From contig CABYDZ010000003.1 in the NCBI GenBank assembly GCA_902517885.1, positions 1 to 64,000 on the forward strand: 64,000 nt of DNA, given 5' to 3'. The notes beneath the pieces are model-generated. The model saw only the letters and a list, made by a program, of their open reading frames with translations, made no database searches and had not been told where the DNA came from. The translations under genes and the position numbers were made by a program. Position 1 is the stretch's first letter. Every line of letters starts with the position of its first letter. Below are positions 27,989-35,894 of the stretch, in pieces. This DNA comes from an uncultured Pelagibacteraceae bacterium (lineage in GTDB: Bacteria > Pseudomonadota > Alphaproteobacteria > Pelagibacterales > AG-422-B15).

Positions 27989-28623
27989 GTGATCTTAAAA
28001 TTAAAATTTGTGGTGTTAAAAATAAAGAAATTGCACAGCATGCAATTGATGCTGGTGCAAGCTTTATAGGGTTTATTTTTTATGAAAAATCCCACAGAAA
28101 CATTACTGTTGAGAATTGCAAGGAAATTTTATATAAAATAAAAGATCAAACCATACCTGTTGCCGTTACAGTTAATCCAGATGATAATTTATTAGATGAT
28201 TTATTGAAAATTGGTTTTCAATATATTCAACTACATGGTCACGAAACTCTTGAAATGGTCGAAAGAATAAAATTAAAGTTTGGTTTTAAGATTATTAAAG
28301 CCTTTGGAATTTCTTCCTCTAATGACTTAGATGAATTAGTTAAATATGAACCATTTGTAGAGTATTTCTTACTTGATTCACCTCCTCAAGCTAATATTCA
28401 AGGTGGGACTGGCCATAGATTTGATTGGAAGATAATTGAGAATTTATCAATAACTAAGAACTTTTTTCTTTCAGGAGGACTTAATAAAGACAATATAATC
28501 TCAGCTATAAACCTTAAAAAGACTAGTTATTTTGATGTTAGTTCTGGTGTTGAGGATTCAGAGGGTATAAAAGATAAACAATTAATTACCGAATTTATTG
28601 ATAAAGCAAAAAATATTATATGA
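27985..28623 (+). CDS. trpF: Phosphoribosylanthranilate isomerase
   Basis: Amadori isomerisation in tryptophan synthesis. TIM-barrel motifs are ordinary: IKICGVKN at the N terminus (catalytic Cys), IQLHGHE in the middle, LLDSPPQANIQGGTGHRFDW (catalytic Asp) and FFLSGGLN, ending FDVSSGVE. 212 residues. GTG start overlapping pyrF by four bases. Unlike the following trpB and trpA, this protein shows no odd substitutions in its motifs. Confidence 0.96.
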   Translation: MSDLKIKICGVKNKEIAQHAIDAGASFIGFIFYEKSHRNITVENCKEILYKIKDQTIPVAVTVNPDDNLLDDLLKIGFQYIQLHGHETLEMVERIKLKFGFKIIKAFGISSSNDLDELVKYEPFVEYFLLDSPPQANIQGGTGHRFDWKIIENLSITKNFFLSGGLNKDNIISAINLKKTSYFDVSSGVEDSEGIKDKQLITEFIDKAKNII

Positions 28624-29852
28624 TCGAATTACAAAAGGGCATTCCACTTATTGATCAGCATGATGAAAACGGTTACTGGGGAGGAAAGTTTGGTGGAAAT
28701 CAGATTGCAGAAAGTTTAAATCACCCAATTGAGGAATTAACTAAAGAGTTTGAGAAACTGAGAAATGACGAAACCTTCATTGCTGAGAGAGATTTTTATT
28801 TTAAAAACTTTATAGGAGCTCCAACTCCTTTCATAAAACTAGAAAACCTTACTAAACACCTTGGTGGAGCACAAATTTATTGCAAGCTTGTTTCAAAAGC
28901 TACAGGTGGAGCACATAAAGCATATAACGCCGTAGTTCATAGCCTCATCTGTAAGAGATTAGGAAAAACTTATATTGGTGGAGATACAGGTGCGGGTTAT
29001 GCAGGGAAGATGTTGAGTATGGCTGCTGCAAAATTCAATTTGAAATGTAAAATATTTATGGGCTCTAAAGATATCGAACGGCAATCTATTAATGTATTTT
29101 CAATGAGAAGTTATGGTGCGGAAGTTATTCCTGTTGATTCAGGATCTCAAACACTTGTGGATGCTGTTTCAGAATGTATGAGATGGTGGACTAGTGAAAA
29201 CGAGCAGGCGCACATGTGCGTAGGCAGTACGGTTGGACCAACAATATTCGTAAAAATCTGCGCATGGTCTACAGCACAAATTTCTCGGGAAATGAAACAA
29301 CAGGTGATTGATGAGTTTGGAGATGTACCTAAAGATATGAAACTGATTAACTGTGTTGGAGGAGGATCCTCTGCGGCTGGGTTTTGGAATGAATGGATAG
29401 ATCATGATAATGTGGAATTAATTGGAGTAGAAGCTGGTGGGCCTGAAGGGTCTTCAATGCATGCAGCCCCTCTTACTAACAATTCTCCTTTAGGAGTTCT
29501 TCACGGGGCAACACAATATGTAATTCAAGATAATCAGGGAGAGATTGAAGAAACAGCATCTATTAGCGCGGGATTAGACTATCCAGGTGTTTCTCCTCTG
29601 CACTGTTTTCTTAAAGAAACTGGAAGAGCTAGGTATACATCGGCATCTGATGAAGAAGCAATTGATGCTTTTCAATTGGTTAGCAGAATGGAAGGTTTTG
29701 TAAGTCCTTCATTAGAGCCTTCTCATGCCTTTGCTGAAGCAATAAAAATTGCTCCATCTTTAAGTAAGGACACAGTCATAGTAGTCGACTCATGCGGAGA
29801 CTCAGCAAAAGATTCTAGAATAATAGCTGAACGTTTAGGATATAAGATATGA
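28620..29852 (+). CDS. trpB: Tryptophan synthase beta subunit, divergent
   Basis: PLP enzyme joining indole and serine, by place and fold. The PLP lysine is Lys100 in GGAHKAYN. Family segments are GVLHGATQY, ISAGLDYPGV (conserved Asp) and the phosphate-binding GGGSSAAG. Unusual sites: the catalytic Glu of ETGAGQHG is Asp122 (GDTGAGYAG), so the carboxylate loop reads TGAGYA instead of TGAGQH; the usual LNHTGAHKINN is KATGGAHKAYN; and the C-terminal SGRGDKD is SCGDSAKD. 410 residues, full length. Overlaps trpF and trpA by four bases each. Function as TrpB is likely, not certain. Confidence 0.85.
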   Translation: MIELQKGIPLIDQHDENGYWGGKFGGNQIAESLNHPIEELTKEFEKLRNDETFIAERDFYFKNFIGAPTPFIKLENLTKHLGGAQIYCKLVSKATGGAHKAYNAVVHSLICKRLGKTYIGGDTGAGYAGKMLSMAAAKFNLKCKIFMGSKDIERQSINVFSMRSYGAEVIPVDSGSQTLVDAVSECMRWWTSENEQAHMCVGSTVGPTIFVKICAWSTAQISREMKQQVIDEFGDVPKDMKLINCVGGGSSAAGFWNEWIDHDNVELIGVEAGGPEGSSMHAAPLTNNSPLGVLHGATQYVIQDNQGEIEETASISAGLDYPGVSPLHCFLKETGRARYTSASDEEAIDAFQLVSRMEGFVSPSLEPSHAFAEAIKIAPSLSKDTVIVVDSCGDSAKDSRIIAERLGYKI

Positions 29853-30643
29853 CTAACTCACCGTTATTAAATGCTTTTAATCAAAATAATGCAGCTTTCT
29901 TGACTTATACAGTTGGAGGAGATCCAAACAAAGAAACTTCTCTTGAAATTTTCAGGGAAATAGCCCGATCAGGAGCTGATATTATTGAATGTGGCTTGGG
30001 CCATGGTGCAAACATTGGTGATGGAGGTGCAATTCAAGATGGTACATACAGAGCTCTTTCTAATGGTATAAAAACAGACGATGTATTTGATATAATTAAA
30101 ACATTAAGAAAGGAATTTGATACGAATGTAATCATAATGACCTATCAAAATAAAATAATGTCATACGGTGAAGATAATTTTTTAAGCAAGTGTGTAGAGA
30201 GCAAGGTGGCAGGAATTATTTGTGTTGATTGGCCATGGCCTCTTAATCTTAATTTTGCTGCTAAATGTAAAAAAAATAATATAGATTTCATTCAACTACT
30301 TTGTCCTACAACAAATGAGGAGAGGCTAAAATTGATTTTGAACGATGCTCATGATGTTGTTTATTATATTTCTATGTTATCTACCACCGGGCAAAAATTA
30401 AAAGTGAGTCCAACTGAAATCAAGGACAGATTTAATTTAATTAAGACAATAGCACCTAAAAAAAAATGTATTATTGGATTCGGTATTACTGAAGAAACAA
30501 TTGCAGACTTTAAAGACACTGACGCTTGTGTTGTAGGATCTGCTTTATGCAGGGAAATATCTAAGTCAGTGAATGAGGGACAGAATCCAGCTGCCAATAT
30601 TGGTGCAATGGTTAAAAAACTTACAATTAAATTGAAATCATGA
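29849..30643 (+). CDS. trpA: Tryptophan synthase alpha subunit, divergent
   Basis: Cleaves indole-glycerol phosphate to indole and glyceraldehyde 3-phosphate. Catalytic Glu47 (IIECG) and Asp58 (GDGGAIQ) are kept in register, and CPTTNEERL plus CIIGFGIT are typical. The loop between them, normally GVPFSDPxADGP, is GLGHGANIGDGG (residues 49-60), and the VDLPPEE loop is VDWPWPLN. These loops make contact with the beta subunit in known structures, so the pair seems to have changed together. 264 residues. Start overlaps trpB; the accD ATG overlaps its stop. Confidence 0.85.
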   Translation: MTNSPLLNAFNQNNAAFLTYTVGGDPNKETSLEIFREIARSGADIIECGLGHGANIGDGGAIQDGTYRALSNGIKTDDVFDIIKTLRKEFDTNVIIMTYQNKIMSYGEDNFLSKCVESKVAGIICVDWPWPLNLNFAAKCKKNNIDFIQLLCPTTNEERLKLILNDAHDVVYYISMLSTTGQKLKVSPTEIKDRFNLIKTIAPKKKCIIGFGITEETIADFKDTDACVVGSALCREISKSVNEGQNPAANIGAMVKKLTIKLKS

Positions 30644-31494
30644 ATTGGCTTACCAGAACTATATCAAAAGTCTTTCCACGTAAGAAGAAAAGTTTAGATA
30701 TCGCAGAGAATTCCTGGATTAAATGTCCACAGTGCCAAACTATGCTTTATTCAAGTGATCTGGAGTCAACATTATTTGTATGTCCCAATTGCGATGAGCA
30801 TTTACAAATTCATCCCCGTAATAGGTTTAAAGGTCTCTTTGATGGTGGAGTTTTTGAGGAAATAAAATATCCCTCAGGTTTTAGTGACCCATTAAATTTC
30901 AAAGCTCTCAAAACTTACAAAGAAAGGTTCAATGAGGCTCGCTCTAAAACAGATATGGATGATTGCTTTTTGATCGGATTTGGCAAAATAGATAATTTGA
31001 ATGTAACAATTGCCGCTCAGAATTTTCATTTCATGGGGGGCTCCGTTGGGGCTTCCGCAGCAGAGGCTATGATAAAAGCTGCAGAGCATTCAGTAACAAA
31101 TCATACACCATTAATTGTTTTTACCTGTTCAGGTGGAGCAAGAATGGATGAAAATCAACACTCACTTCAGTCTCTTCCAAAGACAACCATTGCCTGTCAA
31201 ATGGTTAAGGACGCTAAATTACCTTACATTGTAGTAAATACTAATCCAACAAGTGGCGGGGTAACTGCTTCGTTTGGATCGCTTGGATCAGTTACATTGG
31301 CTGAACCGAATGCACTGATTTGTTTTGCAGGACCCAGAGTTATATCAAATACTGTAGGCGAAACTCTTCCTGATGGTTTCCAGAGATCTGAATATTTGCT
31401 TGATCATGGATTTATAGATCAAGTAGTACATAGAAAAGATTTAAAAGATAAATTATCTCAAATTATTTCACTGTTATTAAAACGAGTTGCTTAG
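30640..31494 (+). CDS. accD: Acetyl-CoA carboxylase carboxyltransferase beta subunit
   Basis: Part of the carboxyltransferase making malonyl-CoA for fatty acid synthesis. The N-terminal zinc ribbon has WIKCPQCQTMLYSSDLE and VCPNCDEHL (four Cys). The crotonase-fold part has FMGGSVGASAAEAM and the oxyanion segment CSGGARMDEN. 284 residues. Between trpA (four-base overlap) and folC (stop immediately followed by TTG), as in other alphaproteobacteria. Confidence 0.97.
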   Translation: MNWLTRTISKVFPRKKKSLDIAENSWIKCPQCQTMLYSSDLESTLFVCPNCDEHLQIHPRNRFKGLFDGGVFEEIKYPSGFSDPLNFKALKTYKERFNEARSKTDMDDCFLIGFGKIDNLNVTIAAQNFHFMGGSVGASAAEAMIKAAEHSVTNHTPLIVFTCSGGARMDENQHSLQSLPKTTIACQMVKDAKLPYIVVNTNPTSGGVTASFGSLGSVTLAEPNALICFAGPRVISNTVGETLPDGFQRSEYLLDHGFIDQVVHRKDLKDKLSQIISLLLKRVA

Positions 31495-32781
31495 TTGAGT
31501 ATCTCTAATGTTCAAATCGATAATCTTTTAGAAGAATTATTAAAACTACACCCTAAGAAAATCGATCTTTCTTTAGATCGAATTAAAATACTTTTAAATA
31601 AGTTAGGAAATCCACAAAACAAAATTAACAACATATTGCATATAGCAGGTACTAATGGGAAATATTCTACACTAAGATTTATTCAAGAAATACTCAGGTA
31701 CAATAATAAGTCTACCAATGCCTATATATCTCCTCATCTGGTCAGATTTAATGAACGTTTTGAATTAAATGATAAACAAATAACAAATGAAGACTTATTT
31801 AATCTTTTAAACAAAATTAAAAACATAAATGAAGGTTCAGAAATAACATTTTTTGAAAGTACTTCTGGGGCATTTTTTGAGGCGGCATCAAAATCACATA
31901 CTGACTATACTCTGCTAGAGGTAGGGCTTGGCGGAAGACTTGATAGCAGTAATGTAATAGACCCATTAATCTCAATAATTTCCTCAATATCTTACGATCA
32001 CCAGGATTTTCTGGGAAGTAGTATTGAGAAAATTGCATTTGAAAAATCTGGTATTATTAAACCAAAGACTCCAGCAATTATTGGGTATCAACCCTTTCCG
32101 GAAGCAAAAGAGATGTTGATGAATCAAGCAGAGCATAATGAAGCTCCTGTTTTTGCTCATGGAATACACTGGAACATAACGGAACAAAATGGCGCCCTCA
32201 TTTATGAAGATAATACAGGTATATTAGAATTTTCTAATTTTGATGATCAAAATGAATTTCAAAAGAAAAATATTGGGCTTGCAATTGCTGCAATATCTCA
32301 GTTGCCAAACATAGAAGTAAGAGAATTCTTAAAAGAACAAAAATATAAATCTATTTATTTTCCTGGCCGAATGCAAAAAATTGAGGACGGTAAGTTATGT
32401 TCAAAAATGAAACCATCAAATGAACTTTACTTAGATGGATCACATAATGTTGATGCTGCATTTAATTTGAACAAGACACTCAAGAATTTACCAGAAAAAA
32501 AATTATGCATTATTATTGGTATGATTAATACAAAAGATCCTATAGCCTATATCAGACAATTTAGCGATTGCTTCTCAATTACAACAATAACGATTCCGAG
32601 TGAGGAAAATGCAATCCCAGCAAAAGAACTCAAAAATAAACTTAAAGATCAATGTGCCGAAATTGCAGTTTCAAGTTCAATTTCTGAAGCAGTAAAAAGT
32701 GTTAATGAAGCAAATGAGAATACGCGCATATTAATTTGCGGTTCACTCTATCTTGCTGGAAAAGTTTTAGAAGTTAATTAA
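31495..32781 (+). CDS. folC: Dihydrofolate synthase / folylpolyglutamate synthase
   Basis: Mur-ligase family enzyme adding glutamate to dihydropteroate and tetrahydrofolate. The P-loop is HIAGTNGKYSTL at residues 49-60; the family usually has GTNGKGS, so Tyr at the Gly position is unusual. Later motifs (LLEVGLGGRLDSSNVID and LDGSHNVDAA near 320) are good. 428 residues. Start TTG 31495, adjacent to the accD stop. Its TAA overlaps the trxA stop on the other strand in a shared TTAA. Confidence 0.94.
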   Translation: MSISNVQIDNLLEELLKLHPKKIDLSLDRIKILLNKLGNPQNKINNILHIAGTNGKYSTLRFIQEILRYNNKSTNAYISPHLVRFNERFELNDKQITNEDLFNLLNKIKNINEGSEITFFESTSGAFFEAASKSHTDYTLLEVGLGGRLDSSNVIDPLISIISSISYDHQDFLGSSIEKIAFEKSGIIKPKTPAIIGYQPFPEAKEMLMNQAEHNEAPVFAHGIHWNITEQNGALIYEDNTGILEFSNFDDQNEFQKKNIGLAIAAISQLPNIEVREFLKEQKYKSIYFPGRMQKIEDGKLCSKMKPSNELYLDGSHNVDAAFNLNKTLKNLPEKKLCIIIGMINTKDPIAYIRQFSDCFSITTITIPSEENAIPAKELKNKLKDQCAEIAVSSSISEAVKSVNEANENTRILICGSLYLAGKVLEVN

Positions 32782-33101
32782 GCGATTGAGTCTTCAATCC
32801 ACTCAACAATAGCTGTCTTTGATACAGCTCCAACTTTAGTTGCTGCAGCTTCACCATTTTTAAATACAAGCATTGTTGGGATCCCTCTTACACCATATTT
32901 AGTTGGCGTTTCTGGATTCTCATCAATGTTAACTTTAGCAACAGTAATCTTATCAGCCATTTCATCTGAGATTTCTTCTAAAGATGGACCAATCATTTTA
33001 CAAGGACCGCACCAAGGCGCCCAAAAATCAAGTACAACTGGTTTATCAGATTTTAAAACTTCTTCCTCAAAAGTTGCGTCTGTAATATTTTTCGTAGCCA
33101 T
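32778..33101 (-). CDS. trxA: Thioredoxin
   Basis: General dithiol reductant of the cytoplasm. Active site FWAPWCGPCKM with Cys31 and Cys34, and cis-proline motif RGIPTMLVF near residue 75. 107 residues. It has a Shine-Dalgarno (AAGGA) seven bases before the ATG and its own promoter. Convergent with folC, with which it shares four bases (stop-codon overlap). Confidence 0.98.
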   Translation of the reverse strand: MATKNITDATFEEEVLKSDKPVVLDFWAPWCGPCKMIGPSLEEISDEMADKITVAKVNIDENPETPTKYGVRGIPTMLVFKNGEAAATKVGAVSKTAIVEWIEDSIA

Positions 33102-33127
33102 AGTAGTTCCTTTCTTAAGTTGGTTGT

Positions 33128-33156
33128 AATGTAAGTACGGAGAGGCCTAAAGTCAA
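33128..33156 (-). promoter_or_regulatory. Promoter for trxA
   Basis: On the minus strand TTGACT (33151-33156), 17-base spacer, TACATT (33128-33133). Predicted start near 33121, a 20-base leader, then AAGGA and ATG at 33101. Good spacing and a usable Shine-Dalgarno make this one of the clearer promoters here. Confidence 0.65.
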
Positions 33157-33194
33157 GGTTAAAGGCCGCTAAAAACGTTATTAAACTATTGAAT

Positions 33195-34193
33195 TTACTT
33201 AATTTTTTTTATTTTAGTAACTTCATTTTCTTCAAAGTCAGGAATTTCCTTATCTGGTTTCAAACCACCTAATTTGAGCATTTTCTTAACTCTGGATACC
33301 AAGCTCCCCTTTCCATCCCTCAATCTTGATTTAGCTGTCTCAATTGAACCCATGGATTTATTAAGTTCATGTCCAGCATTTTCGAAGGCATTATAAACTT
33401 TTTCAACTTGCGCATAAATTTCTAATGCAGTGCTTGCAATAGAATCAGCATTCCTGTTTCTCTCATTAATCGACCACATGTTATCAATTATTTTCAGTAT
33501 TGAGATCAATGTTGAAGGGCTTGCTAAAATAATTTTAAATTTATTAGCTTCAAGAATTACCTCTTCAACTTTATCCAACATTGAATCAAAAGCACTTTCG
33601 TAAGGCATAAACATCACCACAGCATCAAGTGTTTTGATCTCATAAATTTTTTGATAATTTGCTTCACTTAGCTTCTTAATATGTGTTCGTATTGATTGAA
33701 TATGTCTTTTGTGTGCATCAATCTTAGTAGTTTCATCATCTGCCTTACAATAATCTTGCCATGCACTCAGTGATATTTTTGAGTCAATAACTAAATCTCT
33801 ATCATCAGGTAAATGTAAAATAATGTCTGGATATTTTTTTTTGAACTCTCCATCAATTTCATCATCATATTTCTTCTGTACTTCAAAATCTTTACCTTCT
33901 CTAAAACCTGACTGCTGTAAAATATTCAATAATAAAATCTCTCCTGCAATTCCTTGATTCTTTGTGCCTCCCGTAAATGCTGCTGTAAGCTTATTAATCA
34001 AATCATAGCGCTCTTCATCTTTTCCTTCTTTTTGAGAAATTTGATTACTGAGGTCTTTAACCATTTCTTTTACATCAGATAGACTTTTATCATTGTCATC
34101 ATCTGATTTTTTCCGTTGTAATAAAAAATAAGTAATTGCTGCACCAATGATTAGACCGCAAATAAATAAAATAAGACCTATTAAATTATCCAT
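33195..34193 (-). CDS. rmuC: DNA recombination protein RmuC-like
   Basis: RmuC family, linked in E. coli to limiting certain inversions; probably a nuclease-fold membrane-anchored protein. One N-terminal transmembrane helix (IGLILFICGLIIGAAITYFLL) is followed by a charged coil, then the PD-(D/E)XK-like core: GIAGEILLLNIL, then YPDIILHLPDDRDLVIDSKISL with the conserved D-S-K. 332 residues, on the short side (475 in E. coli) because the coiled coil is small. Start overlaps the end of the exonuclease gene by eight bases. Confidence 0.9.
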   Translation of the reverse strand: MDNLIGLILFICGLIIGAAITYFLLQRKKSDDDNDKSLSDVKEMVKDLSNQISQKEGKDEERYDLINKLTAAFTGGTKNQGIAGEILLLNILQQSGFREGKDFEVQKKYDDEIDGEFKKKYPDIILHLPDDRDLVIDSKISLSAWQDYCKADDETTKIDAHKRHIQSIRTHIKKLSEANYQKIYEIKTLDAVVMFMPYESAFDSMLDKVEEVILEANKFKIILASPSTLISILKIIDNMWSINERNRNADSIASTALEIYAQVEKVYNAFENAGHELNKSMGSIETAKSRLRDGKGSLVSRVKKMLKLGGLKPDKEIPDFEENEVTKIKKIK

Positions 34194-35610
34194 CTAACTT
34201 TTCCCTATGATATGTATCCAGTTCTTGAATATAAGTATCAATTTCTTCCAAACGATCCATATTAATTTCATCTTCACTTTCTCTTAGATCATCAATTTCA
34301 CTCATCGCTCCTGGAATTGTATTCCATGAACATTTGTCCATTGAAAGCACTTTCTCAGCTATTATTTTATCGCGATTCTTAACTTCTTGTTCTGGTAAAA
34401 ACTCAGGTTTTTCATTGTAAATTACTCTTTTTGCAAATTCCTTTGAGCGATTGTCAGTTATTTTTTGGGCAATTTCATACTTCTTATCCCACTCAGCGGC
34501 ATGAAAATCAGACATCAAATAATTGTCTTTTGAACTAGGAAAACCATTATAAATTTGCTCTTCAACAGGTTTTTCAGTTTGGTCCTGAGTAAGTTCTCTA
34601 TCTTCACCTTTGTCTAAAAGAAGGTTAGTAAATTTTTCTATAAAATTTTTGTTACCTCTTATTTTTTTCATTCGCTCATTTACGATTTCGGGTGAAAGAT
34701 CTTTATAATCTTCTGACCTAAAGAGGTAATCTTCATCTAATAAAATCGGCTGTTCATTTGCTTTGATCATATGAAAACACTTATTCTTACCCTTAAACAT
34801 TTTCTTAAGCTCTGCCCTATCTAAATCAAAAACATAATCTGGGTCGATTGACAAATCAAAACAGTAAACATGATTTTCATATGAAGGATCCTTAGTAATG
34901 TAGGCAAGGCCGTGTGTATATTCTTTTCCTCTAAAGAATCTACTCGCACAAAATACTTTTTCTTGATCAACATATTTATAGAGGTCTTGTTTTGATGCAG
35001 TTTTTAATGAACTTTCCCACACATCGTTGCATCGATCTTTTATAAGCTTGCAAACACCCAATGTTGCTTCAACATCTGATAGAGCATCATGGGCCTTTGA
35101 ATGTTCTATACCATTAGCTGCAGCAAACTTTTCTAATCTAAAAGTAATTTTACCAGTATTATCATCAAGCGGTCTCACAAAAGCGTTTGGATAAACTGCT
35201 GCTGCAGAATGAAGTAGTTTCATTGCGTCTCCTCTTTTATTGCCATTCGTATTTGTGATGTAAGGTGGAAGTGCTGATTGGTAAAGAGATTGCCTTAGGT
35301 GCATGTCATCAAATGAAATTGAATTATATCCTATGAAAAGGCACTCACCCCAAGATAATAATTTACTTTGTATTTGAGCAATTAAACTAAAGTTTGAATT
35401 TTCATGATTCTTTAATTGATCAATGGAAACACCATTTACTAACAAAGCCTTTGCTGAAGGAACAGGATATTCCCTCTTCATTCGACCTCTCAAATCAAAT
35501 TGGTCAATGATATTAAAGTCTTCATCCGTGCATATAGCAGCTGCCTGAACAATGGATCCATAGGCTGCGTTCAATGTTGATGTCTCTAAATCCCAAAAAA
35601 TATATTTCAT
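34186..35610 (-). CDS. sbcB: Exodeoxyribonuclease I (SbcB-like)
   Basis: 3'-5' single-strand DNA exonuclease of the DnaQ/DEDD fold. Exo I is FWDLETST at residues 5-12, Exo II is FIGYNSISFDDMHLRQSL near residues 92-109, and Exo III is HSKAHDALSDVEATLGVC near residue 175. The extended C-terminal domain of ExoI (SH3-like and helical part) follows, so this is not a plain DnaQ epsilon. 474 residues, as in E. coli. It starts one base after the small Cys/His gene and overlaps rmuC. Confidence 0.9.
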   Translation of the reverse strand: MKYIFWDLETSTLNAAYGSIVQAAAICTDEDFNIIDQFDLRGRMKREYPVPSAKALLVNGVSIDQLKNHENSNFSLIAQIQSKLLSWGECLFIGYNSISFDDMHLRQSLYQSALPPYITNTNGNKRGDAMKLLHSAAAVYPNAFVRPLDDNTGKITFRLEKFAAANGIEHSKAHDALSDVEATLGVCKLIKDRCNDVWESSLKTASKQDLYKYVDQEKVFCASRFFRGKEYTHGLAYITKDPSYENHVYCFDLSIDPDYVFDLDRAELKKMFKGKNKCFHMIKANEQPILLDEDYLFRSEDYKDLSPEIVNERMKKIRGNKNFIEKFTNLLLDKGEDRELTQDQTEKPVEEQIYNGFPSSKDNYLMSDFHAAEWDKKYEIAQKITDNRSKEFAKRVIYNEKPEFLPEQEVKNRDKIIAEKVLSMDKCSWNTIPGAMSEIDDLRESEDEINMDRLEEIDTYIQELDTYHREKLDG

Positions 35611-35883
35611 TTATTTATTCTTTTTTTCTAAGCACCTGAAATCTGCTTCAGGCATTTTTCCTTCAAAATTAATATGACAAATATTTAATTGATGCCTTTG
35701 ACACCAAATTTGAAGCCCTCGATCGGTAAAACCTACATCGATTCTCGAATAATCTTGAATAGATTTTGCATCTGTTAGGCCTTGAGTTAATTCAGCTGAG
35801 CATTTAACACAAACTATTGGTTCTTTTATTTGATTGAATAAATAACTAAGTTTTGAGATATCATGTTCAAGTTTACTAGACAT
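35611..35883 (-). CDS. Small conserved-looking Cys/His protein, function unknown
   Basis: 90 residues, not assigned to a named family. Cys24 and Cys27 (CVKC) and a C-terminal CQRHQLNICHINFEG give a set that could bind zinc. It abuts sbcB with no gap, so it is probably co-transcribed with it and with rmuC. A further ORF upstream on the same strand (aldehyde dehydrogenase) ends 11 bases before its start, so it may be the tail of that operon. No function is claimed. Confidence 0.6.
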   Translation of the reverse strand: MSSKLEHDISKLSYLFNQIKEPIVCVKCSAELTQGLTDAKSIQDYSRIDVGFTDRGLQIWCQRHQLNICHINFEGKMPEADFRCLEKKNK

Positions 35884-35894
35884 AATAAAAGTAC

